Assembly (NCBI GenBank): GCA_964556545.1
Contig: CAZKWE010000029.1
Coordinates: 3,893-67,892, forward strand
Direction: 5' to 3'
Length of the DNA: 64,000 bases
Source of the DNA: JALSKU01 sp964556545
GTDB lineage: Bacteria > Campylobacterota > Campylobacteria > Campylobacterales > JALSKU01
This document shows positions 1 through 8,786 of the stretch, in pieces. Below the pieces are notes generated by a model. It saw nothing but the letters and a program-made list of their open reading frames with translations, was not told where the DNA came from and searched no databases. How positions within the stretch are numbered: the first letter of the stretch is position 1; each line of letters begins with the position of its first letter. Position numbers and translations under genes: made by a program.

Positions 1-1242
1 ATAAAAGTTGATATAGACGATTTTGTAAAAGCATACGAAAAATTTGACGCAAATGCCATAGGTATGAGTGGATTATTGGTAAAATCCACAACGGTTATGA
101 AAGAAAATCTTGAAATCTTAAAGCAAAAAGGCATAAAGATACCGGTATTGCTCGGAGGCGCGGCCTTGACGGATAAATTTGTAGAAGAGTTTTGCAGACC
201 TGTTTATGATGGAGCAATATTTTATTGTAAAGATGCATTTGAAGGCATTGAGGCAATGAGCACAATAGAAAAAGGAGATATGAATACAACATTTAAAAGA
301 ATCCAAAAAGCAGAAAATACTCCCAAGGACAAGCTTAAAAAAGAATTACCTCCGATTCCGCCATATAGCAAGATAAAAATGCCAAGTCGCAATATAAAGA
401 TACCTATTCCGCCATTTTGGGGACGAAGAGTTTTAAAAACGGATATAAAAGATATAGCTTATGAATGGATAAATCACAAAATGCTTTTTACAAGAGCATG
501 GGGATATACCAACAAAGGAAAAACAAAAGAGGAAAAACAAAAACAAAGAGACGAAGAGCTTTGGCCTCTTTATGAAAGAATAAAAAGAGATATAGAAAAA
601 CTTGATCTTTTTAGACCTACCTTGATATACGGATATTATCCTGTTAGAGGATATAAAGACGATATATATTTCTTTGATGAAAAAGAGGGATATTTTAATG
701 AAAAAGAGGTAAATAAAGAACCACTTGAAGCAATAAAGCAAAGAGCCACAAAAGTTTTACATTTGCCAAGACAGATAAAAAAACCATATAGATGTTTAAG
801 TGATTATCTTTCACCACACAGGCATGATGTTCTGGCACTGACTTGTGTAAGTGCAGGAGATAAATTTAGCAAATACGAACAAGAACTTTTCAAAAAAGGA
901 AGTTATAAAGAGTATCATTTAATTCATGGTATAAGTGTAGAGTTGGCGGAAGCTTTGGCTGAAGTTATTCACAAACAGATAAGACTTGAACTTGGTATTG
1001 CTCAAAATGAAAAACATACTCTAAGAGATGTTAAAATGTCGGCTTATCAAGGATGCAGATACTCTTTTGGGTATCCTGCCTGTCCGAATCTTGCTGATAA
1101 TAGGCTGATATTTGATCTTTTGAAGCCTGAAGAATTTGGCATAACTCTCAGCCCGACATATCAAATGCATCCGGAGCAAACTACTTCGGCTATGGTATTT
1201 CACCATAAAGAGGCAATGTATTTTAATGTTAAAGGTAATTAA
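1..1242 (+). CDS. metH: Cobalamin-dependent methionine synthase, 3' part (5' end outside window)
   Basis: Transfers a methyl group from methyltetrahydrofolate to homocysteine through enzyme-bound cobalamin in the cytoplasm. The reading frame is open from base 1, so the gene starts upstream and only about 413 C-terminal residues are seen. These hold the end of the B12-binding domain (MSGLLVKSTTVMKENLEIL, then PVLLGGAALT) and the whole reductive-activation domain, with the SAM-binding RYSFGYPACP motif and the family ending around SPTYQMHPEQTTSAMVF. No frameshift is visible. A TonB-dependent receptor gene starts 24 bases downstream on the same strand, so the two may be co-transcribed. Identity is secure; regulation cannot be judged because the promoter lies outside the window. 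Confidence 0.96.
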   Translation: MKVDIDDFVKAYEKFDANAIGMSGLLVKSTTVMKENLEILKQKGIKIPVLLGGAALTDKFVEEFCRPVYDGAIFYCKDAFEGIEAMSTIEKGDMNTTFKRIQKAENTPKDKLKKELPPIPPYSKIKMPSRNIKIPIPPFWGRRVLKTDIKDIAYEWINHKMLFTRAWGYTNKGKTKEEKQKQRDEELWPLYERIKRDIEKLDLFRPTLIYGYYPVRGYKDDIYFFDEKEGYFNEKEVNKEPLEAIKQRATKVLHLPRQIKKPYRCLSDYLSPHRHDVLALTCVSAGDKFSKYEQELFKKGSYKEYHLIHGISVELAEALAEVIHKQIRLELGIAQNEKHTLRDVKMSAYQGCRYSFGYPACPNLADNRLIFDLLKPEEFGITLSPTYQMHPEQTTSAMVFHHKEAMYFNVKGN

Positions 1243-1266
1243 AAACTTTATAAAAAAGGAGAACAA

Positions 1267-3303
1267 TTGAAAAGTCCAAGAGGTTTTGGAAAGAGATATT
1301 TTTCTTTGGCTGCGATTTTGGCATTTAGTGCCGGAGCCGTTATGGCTGCGAATACCCAAAGTGTAGTTGATGCTCAAAATAAATCTTTTCATAAAAAAAT
1401 AGGTAATGATAATGACGAAGAGGATAATCCTATCGTTATATCCAAAAAGATAGAGGTTAAAGAAATTGATGCAACATTTGCATCTGAAGTTTATACACAA
1501 AAAGATATAAAAAATTCTCACTCCAAAGATTTGTATGATTTTATAAATTCCCAAACATCACTAAACATTTCACCATCATTCGGAAACAGCTATACCCCCA
1601 AAATCGATATGAGAGGTTACGGTTTGGCAAATGGATATGAAAATATCGTTATTGCAGTAAACGGCAGAAGACTTAACAATATTGATATGTCCCCACAGCT
1701 TATATCCTCCATACCTATTGAAAGCATCAAGAAGATTGAAATTCTAAAGGGTAATGGTTCGCTTGAGTATGGTGATGGAGCAAATGCGGGAGTAATTAAT
1801 ATTGTCACGAAAGATTTTAAGGGAGTATCTTTTAAAAATTATGCAGGTTCGCATGGTCTTGTCCATACAAACGGTAATTTTGGAGTAAAGATTGCCAAAA
1901 ATGTTTTGCTTGAAGGTTTTTTAAATTTTACAAAAAGTAACGGTGATAGGATTATTTCAACCGACAACATAAAAAATAAAGATAAAAATATTAACAAAGG
2001 GTTCAAAGTAACCTATATGCCCACTGAAAAATTAAAGTTTTATTTGGGTAAAACTTTTTCAAATATAGATATAAATTATGCCAATGCCTTGACTTTGTCA
2101 CAATTTGAAGCAGACCCGAAAACCATACCGGCACCGTCATGGGGAACAAAATATACAAATCAGACATACGATACATCTATTTTAAGCGGCGGTGTAAGTT
2201 ATGTTATAAATTCCGCTTATTCTATTGTTGCCAAAGCAAACAAGGAAAAAAAAGTTTCTAAATATATTGGAGTTGGAAGCGGATATGAAAACAAATATGA
2301 TTATACATATGATAGTTATAATGCAAGAGTAAATTATCAAAATAATTTTGTTAAAACCGTATTTGGTGTGCAAAAATTTGACGGCAAAAGAGAAGGGTCA
2401 AACAATACAACCAAAAATAACCTTGGTTTTTATACAAGATCAGTTTTTTCATATAGCGATTATCATATATCACTTGGAATTAGAAATGAGAAAATAAAAT
2501 ATGAATTTAAAAATAACTCTTTGGATTTGACTCATGATAATACCTTGCAAGCTTATGAGATAGGCATAAATAAAAAATTATCAAAAAATTCTTCCATATT
2601 TGCTAACTATAACCGTTCTTTTCAAACACCTGATATAGATAGACTTTTTACATATAGTTTTAGTACGGGAAATTATGAATTTAACGGATTTATAAAACCC
2701 ATGAAAGTAAATAATTATAATATAGGATACAGATATATCGGTTACCCAAATAAATTAAAGATATCATTTTTCTATGCTGATGTAAAAGATGAAATATACT
2801 ATAATGCCGTTCCATGGCCCAAAACTTCAAGAAATACCAATCTTGATAAAACCAGAAAGTATGGTTTTGAGATAGAAGATAAATATAATATTCATTATAA
2901 TTTGTATGCAAAATTAAACTATGGTTTTGTCAGTACCAAAATAAAGCAAAACAGTTCAAATCCTGCTATTGTCGGCAATGAGATTCCGGGTGTTCCAAAA
3001 CACAATATAAAATTTTCTTTCGGATACAGACCAAATTATAAAACCACTCTTATTTTAACCCATGTTTATCGCTCGGGTACTTATGCAATGAGTGATTTTG
3101 ATAAGAATTTCGGAAAAATGAAAAGTTACAATTCAACAAATATGGTTTTAAACTATAAGATAAAAAAGTTTAATTTTTTTGCAAAAATCAATAATATTTT
3201 TGATAAAAGAAATGCTCTTTTTGCAGATAACGGATCTACTATGGGTGTATATCCCACAAACTATGAAAGAACTTTTTTATTTGGAATGAGTGTCAAATTT
3301 TGA
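1267..3303 (+). CDS. TonB-dependent outer-membrane receptor
   Basis: Predicted outer-membrane beta-barrel importer of 678 residues driven by TonB-ExbBD. It starts at TTG behind AAAAAAGGAG. A signal peptide covers about residues 1-27 (LAAILAFSAGAVMA). A possible TonB box lies near residues 53-59 (DNPIVIS). The plug domain spans about 70-185 and includes IDMRGYGLANGYENIVIAVNG and GDGANAGVINIVTKD; the rest is Tyr/Asn-rich barrel ending in the aromatic terminus GMSVKF. It follows metH by 24 bases and overlaps the next gene by 4. The ligand cannot be read from sequence. The metH link makes cobalamin one candidate, but iron chelates or other metals are equally possible. The N-terminal acidic stretch (GNDNDEEDN) is slightly unusual. 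Confidence 0.88.
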   Translation: MKSPRGFGKRYFSLAAILAFSAGAVMAANTQSVVDAQNKSFHKKIGNDNDEEDNPIVISKKIEVKEIDATFASEVYTQKDIKNSHSKDLYDFINSQTSLNISPSFGNSYTPKIDMRGYGLANGYENIVIAVNGRRLNNIDMSPQLISSIPIESIKKIEILKGNGSLEYGDGANAGVINIVTKDFKGVSFKNYAGSHGLVHTNGNFGVKIAKNVLLEGFLNFTKSNGDRIISTDNIKNKDKNINKGFKVTYMPTEKLKFYLGKTFSNIDINYANALTLSQFEADPKTIPAPSWGTKYTNQTYDTSILSGGVSYVINSAYSIVAKANKEKKVSKYIGVGSGYENKYDYTYDSYNARVNYQNNFVKTVFGVQKFDGKREGSNNTTKNNLGFYTRSVFSYSDYHISLGIRNEKIKYEFKNNSLDLTHDNTLQAYEIGINKKLSKNSSIFANYNRSFQTPDIDRLFTYSFSTGNYEFNGFIKPMKVNNYNIGYRYIGYPNKLKISFFYADVKDEIYYNAVPWPKTSRNTNLDKTRKYGFEIEDKYNIHYNLYAKLNYGFVSTKIKQNSSNPAIVGNEIPGVPKHNIKFSFGYRPNYKTTLILTHVYRSGTYAMSDFDKNFGKMKSYNSTNMVLNYKIKKFNFFAKINNIFDKRNALFADNGSTMGVYPTNYERTFLFGMSVKF

Positions 3304-3869
3304 TAAACTACAGATATTATCTTTGGTATAAATTTTTCAATTCTCTGTTTTTGGGGTTGAGCGTGGGGAGTATATTTGTATTGTATACTCCCCTTCAGCC
3401 ATCTGTTTATTCTTTGGGCGGCATTGCTTTGGCACTGGGTATGCTTTTGATTGCAAAATTTTATGAAAAAATTATGAATATAAAAGATTTTTTTTATATA
3501 ACACTTTTTGTAGAATTGACTGTGTTAGCATTTGTTAGCTCGTTCTTGATGCTTAATTATTCGTACAAAACGGCACTTATAGTTTATATCGGATATCAGA
3601 TAACATTTGTTTTCGGCAGTTATCTTGTTAGAATGGAAACAATTGCTCTTAAGAAAACCATACTTTTATCATTTGCCGATATCGCAAAACAAAAAGGATA
3701 TCTTTCAGGATTGGTGGCATCATATCTGTTTTATAAAACTCTTGAATATTTTGGTATAATAAATAAACAAATACAGGTGTATGATCTTTATATTGTAGCC
3801 TTTTTGCTTCAAATATTGATATTGTTCGTAGTTATAAAATCTTTTATACTCAAAAAGGATAAAAAATGA
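3300..3869 (+). CDS. Small polytopic membrane protein of unknown function
   Basis: A 189-residue, very hydrophobic protein starting at a TTG that overlaps the stop of the receptor gene (TTGA, 4 bases), which implies translational coupling. About five or six membrane segments can be seen, including SLFLGLSVGSIFVLY, LGGIALALGMLLIAKF, ITLFVELTVLAFVSSF, ALIVYIGYQITFVFGSYL and YIVAFLLQILILFVVIKSF. A charged loop (RMETIALKKTILLSFADIAK) separates the halves. I do not recognise the family. It resembles half of a major-facilitator-type transporter in size and texture, but no diagnostic motif is present. Position between a TonB-dependent receptor and a DUF445 membrane protein suggests a role in the same uptake or envelope process, which is inference only. 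Confidence 0.7.
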   Translation: MINYRYYLWYKFFNSLFLGLSVGSIFVLYTPLQPSVYSLGGIALALGMLLIAKFYEKIMNIKDFFYITLFVELTVLAFVSSFLMLNYSYKTALIVYIGYQITFVFGSYLVRMETIALKKTILLSFADIAKQKGYLSGLVASYLFYKTLEYFGIINKQIQVYDLYIVAFLLQILILFVVIKSFILKKDKK

Positions 3870-4582
3870 AAATAGATAAAGTTTTTATTGTAAATTCTTT
3901 TTCACTGCTGTTGGTGGCAAGCTCATTTTTTGTATCTCCTTGCTATGAAGATTATCTGTATTATGCAGGGCTTTTTGCATTTTCAGGTGCTTTGACCAAT
4001 CAGCTTGCAATTCATATGCTTTTTGAAAAAGTTCCTTTTCTTTACGGCTCCGGTGTTATAACTTTGAAATTTGAAACATTTAAAAACTCTATTAAAAATT
4101 TAATAATGAATGAATTTTTTACAAAAGAACAGTTGGATATGTTTTTTGCAAAAGAAGAGAGTAAACTTGATTTGACGCCGATTATTGAAAATAGTGATTT
4201 CACTCCTGCTTATGAAGCATTGAAACAGAGTATAATGGAATCAAGTTTTGGTAGTATGTTTGCTATGTTTGCAGGAGAAAAAGCATTGGAGCCGTTAAAA
4301 GATGTATTTATAACAAAATTAAAAAATTCTATACTTTTGATAACAGGTTCGAATACTTTTAATGAAATGTTACAAAAAAGTCTGGCAAATTCTTCCGTAA
4401 GCAGTGATTTGATAACCAAGATTGAAAAGATTGTAGATAGCAGACTTGAAGAGTTAACACCCGTTATGGTAAAAGATATTATTAAAAATATGATTAAAGA
4501 GTATTTAAGTTGGCTGGTACTTTGGGGTGGAGTATTTGGCGGTATTATAGGTCTTGTTTCCGTAGCTTTAAGCAGGCTTTGA
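3866..4582 (+). CDS. DUF445 family membrane protein
   Basis: A 238-residue protein with membrane segments at the N-terminus (VFIVNSFSLLLVASSFFV, YYAGLFAFSGALTNQLAI) and at the C-terminus (WLVLWGGVFGGIIGLVSVAL), and a soluble helical region between. The stretch FSGALTNQLAIHMLFEKVPFLYGSG matches the DUF445 (YheB/YjiN-like) signature, normally of the form TNWLAIKMLF. The middle contains repeated amphipathic helices, as in the family. It overlaps the preceding gene by 4 bases (ATGA) and ends 2 bases before the next start, so it is embedded in one operon. The biochemical function of the family is not established. Family assignment is fairly confident; function is unknown. Confidence 0.8.
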   Translation: MKIDKVFIVNSFSLLLVASSFFVSPCYEDYLYYAGLFAFSGALTNQLAIHMLFEKVPFLYGSGVITLKFETFKNSIKNLIMNEFFTKEQLDMFFAKEESKLDLTPIIENSDFTPAYEALKQSIMESSFGSMFAMFAGEKALEPLKDVFITKLKNSILLITGSNTFNEMLQKSLANSSVSSDLITKIEKIVDSRLEELTPVMVKDIIKNMIKEYLSWLVLWGGVFGGIIGLVSVALSRL

Positions 4583-4584
4583 TA

Positions 4585-6930
4585 ATGATTGGGATTAGGA
4601 TACTGGGCTCCGGAGGAAGTGTTGGCAAAAATGAATATACCACATGTATTCAAGTAACAAAGCATACTCTTATAGATGCCGGCAATATTATGCATGCTTT
4701 GGGAGAAGACGCAAAGGATATAAACTCCGTATTTCTTTCTCATTCACATTTGGACCATGTTATAGACATTGCTTATTTGATAGACAATACCCTCTCTTTT
4801 AGAAAAGAACCTTTAAAAATATATGCCCTTAAAGAAACTATTGATACAATCAAAGAAAATATATTTAATTGGAATATATGGCCTGATTTTAGCAAGATAA
4901 ATTTACCGCATACCGATATAGCATCTATCAGTTTTATTCCTATAGAATTTGGTAAAAGCTATAAGGTTGAAAATGATATTTTGCTTACCCCGTTTCCTTC
5001 AAATCATACGGTACCCTGTAGCGGCTATATAATTGAGTCGAACAAAGGCTCTATCTTTTTTAGTGCCGATACTTATACAAATCCAAAACTTTGGGAAATG
5101 TTAAATAAAAATAAAAATATAAAATCTTTACTGATAGATGTATCTTTTCCAAGCAGAATGAAAAAAATAGCTAAAGAGAGTAAGCATTTGACACCTTCAC
5201 TATTGAAAAAGGAGTTAAAACAGTTAAAAAGAGATAATTTTAATATATATATAAATCATTTAAAGCCAATATTTAAAGATGAAATTGTGCATGAATTAAC
5301 TTTAATGAACTTCGAGGAAAACATAATCAATTATGATGATATTGTCACTTATGCCGATGGTAAAAAATATAAATCAAATGAAAATGCAATACTTAAAATT
5401 GGTAAATTAAAAAAAATAGGCATTGCACTTTCGGCAGAAAATAATTTGGATATTCTTTTGGAGATGATACTCAAAGAAGCTAAAAGTATCACGGGTGCAG
5501 ACGGAGGAACACTCTACTTGCTGGATAAAAACAAATTAAAGTTTACCGTGGTGCAGAATGATTCTCTAAATATTAAAGCAGGAGGCAAATCATCTACTAT
5601 AAAATGGCCTTCTTTACCGTTGTATGTAAAAGGAAAACCAAATAAAAAATTAGTGGCGGTAACTTGTGCGCTTGATGGAAAAGTTATAAATATACCCGAT
5701 GTTTACAAAGTAAAAGATTTTGATTTTGAGGGAACAAAAGAATTTGATAGAAAAACAAAATACAAATCAAGATCAATGCTGGTGCTTCCTCTTAAAGATC
5801 ATGAAAATAATATTATAGGAGTATTGCAACTGATAAATAAAATTAACAGTTTTGAAGAAAAAATAGAATCTTTTAACAAAGAAGATGAAGAGATAGCTTT
5901 ATCTTTATCTTCTCAGGCTGCTATTGCCATCGCCAACAGTATGCTCATAAGAGATCTTGAAAAACTTGTTGAAGCATTTTTAAAAAGTATTATTTATGCC
6001 ATAAGTAAAAAATCTAAACACACAGCAGGACATATAAAGCGTATGGTTGAGATAAGTATGATGATATCAAAAGGTATAAACAAAGATAGAACTATTTTTA
6101 AAAATGTATCTTTTGGTGAAAATGAACTCAAACAGATAAAATTATCCGCACTTGTTCATGATATAGGAAAACTTTCAATTCCGGAATATATTTTAGACAA
6201 ATCCAAAAAGCTTGAAGGCATATATGACGGTATAGAAAAGATCAAATACAAAATTGAGATAATAAAAAAAGAATTACAAATTTCGGCCTTAAAAGGCGAT
6301 ATAGATATGGAAGAAGCAAAAAAAGAACAAGAAAAGCTTGAGAAATACTTTGAGCTTATCTCTTTATGCAACAGTGCATACGGATATTTAGATGAGGATA
6401 CGGTTAATTTGCTCTGGAAGCTTGCAGATCGGAAATATAATTTAAACGGATCAACTTATACGGTATTAACAAAAGAAGAAGCCGGTTATTTGAGTATAAG
6501 AAAAGGTACGCTGAGTAAAAAAGAAAGAGAGATTATCAATTCTCATGCAAAAATAACTTTGGATATTCTTAAAAAATTAAAATTTCCCAAAAAATATAAA
6601 GATATTCCACAGATTGCCGGAAATCATCATGAAAAGCTTAATGCAAAAGGATACCCCAGAGGTTTAAAGGCTGATGAAATATCGTTTAAATCCAGAATCC
6701 TTGCAATCGCAGATATATTTGAGGCTTTAACTGCCAGCGACAGACCATACAAAAAAGCAAATCCTCTATCTTTGGCGATGCAGATATTGTATGATATGGC
6801 AAAGGATGGAGAACTTGATAGAAAAATTGTAAAATTTTTTTACAAATCAGGTCTATACATGGAATATGCAAAAAAAATACTTCCTAAAAGCAGTATTGAT
6901 AAAGTTGATATAAATTTTGATGATTTGTAG
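4585..6930 (+). CDS. Metallo-beta-lactamase fold / GAF / HD-GYP fusion protein
   Basis: A 781-residue three-part protein. I start it at the ATG at 4585, two bases after the DUF445 stop; an upstream in-frame start would overlap that gene deeply. Residues 1-270 are a metallo-hydrolase domain with the HxHxDH metal motif (SHSHLDHVI, His53/His55/Asp57/His58) and a later FPSNHTVP. About 280-450 is a GAF sensor domain. About 470-775 is an HD-GYP domain: VHDIGKLSIPEYIL (His525-Asp526), then HHEKLNAKGYPRGLKADEI (HHE at 681-683) and a DIFEALTASDRPYKKA tail. HD-GYP domains usually hydrolyse cyclic di-GMP. The HD to HHE distance is about 156 residues against roughly 54 in compact relatives; a Lys/Glu-rich, coiled-coil-like insertion fills it. 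The fusion suggests a ligand-gated signalling phosphodiesterase with a second hydrolase module. Confidence 0.88.
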   Translation: MIGIRILGSGGSVGKNEYTTCIQVTKHTLIDAGNIMHALGEDAKDINSVFLSHSHLDHVIDIAYLIDNTLSFRKEPLKIYALKETIDTIKENIFNWNIWPDFSKINLPHTDIASISFIPIEFGKSYKVENDILLTPFPSNHTVPCSGYIIESNKGSIFFSADTYTNPKLWEMLNKNKNIKSLLIDVSFPSRMKKIAKESKHLTPSLLKKELKQLKRDNFNIYINHLKPIFKDEIVHELTLMNFEENIINYDDIVTYADGKKYKSNENAILKIGKLKKIGIALSAENNLDILLEMILKEAKSITGADGGTLYLLDKNKLKFTVVQNDSLNIKAGGKSSTIKWPSLPLYVKGKPNKKLVAVTCALDGKVINIPDVYKVKDFDFEGTKEFDRKTKYKSRSMLVLPLKDHENNIIGVLQLINKINSFEEKIESFNKEDEEIALSLSSQAAIAIANSMLIRDLEKLVEAFLKSIIYAISKKSKHTAGHIKRMVEISMMISKGINKDRTIFKNVSFGENELKQIKLSALVHDIGKLSIPEYILDKSKKLEGIYDGIEKIKYKIEIIKKELQISALKGDIDMEEAKKEQEKLEKYFELISLCNSAYGYLDEDTVNLLWKLADRKYNLNGSTYTVLTKEEAGYLSIRKGTLSKKEREIINSHAKITLDILKKLKFPKKYKDIPQIAGNHHEKLNAKGYPRGLKADEISFKSRILAIADIFEALTASDRPYKKANPLSLAMQILYDMAKDGELDRKIVKFFYKSGLYMEYAKKILPKSSIDKVDINFDDL

Positions 6931-7021
6931 CCAAAAGGAAATTTTTATATGATTTCGCAAGCATCTTTATTTTCCGTATTGAGAATTTCTCCGGTAAGCA
7001 AAATAAAAACACAAAAAGGCT

Positions 7022-7774
7022 TTAATTGAAATACGGAGATACGATTGATACGATAGAAGTCAATACAAGTAGACTCATTACAATCCTTTTTAATTTTTTA
7101 TGATCTAATAAATTGCCAAGTTTGACTCCAAAAAGAGTTCCAAGAATAACTACAGGAGTAAAAGACAATCCTATTACGAAATAATAGACCAACTCTTTTC
7201 CAAAATTGTAATATAAAAGAACCAGTAAAAACGGAGATGCCAAAAAAAATAGTGCACTTAAGAATGCCCGTATCTCCAAAGCATTCCATCTGTGGGCCAT
7301 TACCCAAAGTATTACCGGTGGTCCTCCCATGGAAATCATGCCAAGAAATATACCGCTTGATAGAAATGATAAAATACTCCAAAACCACCCTATTTCTTCT
7401 TTTGGTTTAACTTTAAACAGTAACTGAACGGCAACTATCAAAAGTATAACAATACCCACTATCTGTTTTATATTATTTTTATCAAAATCGTTTATCAGAG
7501 TTAACAGATAAATTCCAAGCGGTAAGCCCAGATATCTGAAAAAAGTTCCTTTGGCTACATCTTTCCATTTGATATATTTTCTTAGTTTGTATGTGGAAGT
7601 AAGGGATTGCATAAAAATTGGAATAGAAGTTACAGTAATAGCCTGAGGCAGAGATAATCCGCTCCAAATAAGCATAGGTATGGCAAAAATATTGAATGCA
7701 AAACCAACTGCTCCTTGAATTGTACTGCAAACAAAAAGTATTACCCCTATAAGAACGATAATGGTTATACTCAT
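7022..7774 (-). CDS. TSUP (TauE/SafE) family sulfite/anion exporter-like membrane protein
   Basis: A 250-residue inner-membrane protein with about seven or eight hydrophobic segments. It has two repeated halves typical of the TauE/SafE family: GAVGFAFNIFAIPMLIWSGLSLPQA near the N-terminus and FLSSGIFLGMISMGGPPVILW near the middle. Family members export sulfite, sulfoacetate or related anions, but the substrate here is not evident. The start ATG overlaps the stop of the upstream YaiI-type gene by one base (TAATG), so the two are probably translated together. It ends at 7022, converging with the HD-GYP fusion gene. No truncation is visible. Confidence 0.88.
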   Translation of the reverse strand: MSITIIVLIGVILFVCSTIQGAVGFAFNIFAIPMLIWSGLSLPQAITVTSIPIFMQSLTSTYKLRKYIKWKDVAKGTFFRYLGLPLGIYLLTLINDFDKNNIKQIVGIVILLIVAVQLLFKVKPKEEIGWFWSILSFLSSGIFLGMISMGGPPVILWVMAHRWNALEIRAFLSALFFLASPFLLVLLYYNFGKELVYYFVIGLSFTPVVILGTLFGVKLGNLLDHKKLKRIVMSLLVLTSIVSIVSPYFN

Positions 7775-8232
7775 TATCTATTTTCTCTTAACAGTTTTGC
7801 TAAAAAATTATTGAAAGTGGTTGCAAAATTATGAATATCTTTTTTGCCAAACGGAGCAGGGCCTTTTGTTTTTTCTCCGCTATCTCTAATTTCTTGCATA
7901 AGATTTCTTATAGCAAGGTGAGATTTTATATTTTCTTTATTATACAAAGTACCTCTGTGATCTATAGCATATGCCCCTTTTGAGACAATCCTGTCAGACA
8001 GAGGTATATCCGAAGTAATAACTATGTCGTTTTTTTGAACAAGTTTTACTATGTGATGATCAGCTTCATCTATACCTTTACCGACTATTATATATGAGAT
8101 TAAAGGTGATTTGCCGATGCTGATTTTTTTATTGGAGATAACATATGTTTTTAATTTCAATCTTTCTATACTTTTAAAAATAATAGGTTTTAAAAGATTT
8201 ACAAGAGCATCTCCATCTATAAAAAGTACCAT
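7774..8232 (-). CDS. YaiI/YqxD family (DUF188) protein
   Basis: A 152-residue cytoplasmic protein matching the YaiI/YqxD (UPF0178, DUF188) family. It opens with MVLFIDGDALVN, has the acidic and glycine-rich core IIVGKGIDEADHHIVKLV and TSDIPLSDRIVSKGAYAIDHRG, and ends with the family-typical KGPAPFGKKDIHNFATTFNNFL. These conserved Asp residues resemble a PIN-like nuclease fold, but activity of the family has not been firmly assigned. It is the first gene of a two-gene unit with the TSUP transporter. A purine-rich AAGGAGAG site sits upstream of the ATG at 8232. Family assignment is confident; function is unknown. Confidence 0.88.
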   Translation of the reverse strand: MVLFIDGDALVNLLKPIIFKSIERLKLKTYVISNKKISIGKSPLISYIIVGKGIDEADHHIVKLVQKNDIVITSDIPLSDRIVSKGAYAIDHRGTLYNKENIKSHLAIRNLMQEIRDSGEKTKGPAPFGKKDIHNFATTFNNFLAKLLRENR

Positions 8233-8507
8233 TAAATGAAACTCTCCTTGGCTTAAGAGATTACTGTGCAGTGGTCTCTATAAGTGTTTATCTATATTTT
8301 ATTTGTAAAAGTATAGTATAATTTTTAAAGATTTGATATAAAAAATGAGATATTTTAGTGATTTGTGATTGTTTGTCTTTGATTTTGTCCGGGTAAAATA
8401 AACTTTTAAGATACTCTAAAAACTTCAAAAAGTATATTTTTTGGATAATATTGTTAGAAAAAATAGTTAAAAATATCCTAAAAACATATAGATTTTTCAA
8501 AATGAGA

Positions 8508-8595
8508 TGGCCGGGAGAGGGGGATTCGAACCCCCGGAGGTGTTACCCTCACCGGTTTTCAAGACCGGCACATTCAACCGCTCTGACATCTCCCG
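8508..8595 (-). tRNA. tRNA-Ser (anticodon TGA)
   Basis: On the minus strand this folds as a class II tRNA of 88 bases with a long variable arm. The acceptor stem CGGGAGA pairs with TCTCCCG, the discriminator is G and CCA is encoded. The anticodon loop is CTTGAAA (anticodon TGA) and the T arm is GGGGGTTCGAATCCCCC. It is the last of a minus-strand tRNA cluster. Confidence 0.97.
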
Positions 8596-8608
8596 ACAAT
8601 AACAAAAA

Positions 8609-8683
8609 TGGAGGCGACACCCGGATTCGAACCGGGGATCAGAGCTTTGCAGGCTCCTGCCTTAGCCACTTGGCTATGTCGCC
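8609..8683 (-). tRNA. tRNA-Cys (anticodon GCA)
   Basis: A 75-base cloverleaf on the minus strand with acceptor GGCGACA/TGTCGCC, discriminator T as expected for cysteine, encoded CCA, anticodon loop CCTGCAAAG region (GCA) and T arm CCGGTTCGAATCCGG. It lies 13 bases upstream of tRNA-Ser. Confidence 0.97.
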
Positions 8684-8698
8684 CTGATATTCAAAAAA

Positions 8699-8786
8699 TG
8701 GTGCCCGGGGCCGGACTTGAACCGGCACGATCGCAATGATCGAGGGATTTTAAGTCCCTTGTGTCTACCAATTCCACCACCCGGGC
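8699..8786 (-). tRNA. tRNA-Leu (anticodon TAA)
   Basis: An 88-base class II tRNA on the minus strand. The acceptor GCCCGGG pairs with CCCGGGC, the discriminator is A, CCA is encoded and the anticodon loop is ACTTAAAAT (TAA). The variable arm is the short GC hairpin around CGATCATTGCGATCG. Its 5' end directly abuts the hairpin array beginning at 8787. Confidence 0.97.

Noticed and set aside
4510..4584. Longer N-terminus for the MBL-GAF-HD-GYP protein beginning MAGTLGWSIW.
   Set aside because: It would overlap DUF445 by 73 bases; the ATG at 4585 directly starts the metallo-hydrolase strand MIGIRILGSGGS.
6949..7029. A 26-codon frame starting MISQASLFSVLR after an AAAGGAAAT site, downstream of the HD-GYP fusion gene; the opposite strand is also open.
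   Set aside because: Too short, overlaps the end of the TSUP gene and matches no family I know; an inverted repeat around GAGAATTTCTC explains part of the open frames. Left as a possible transcript end structure.
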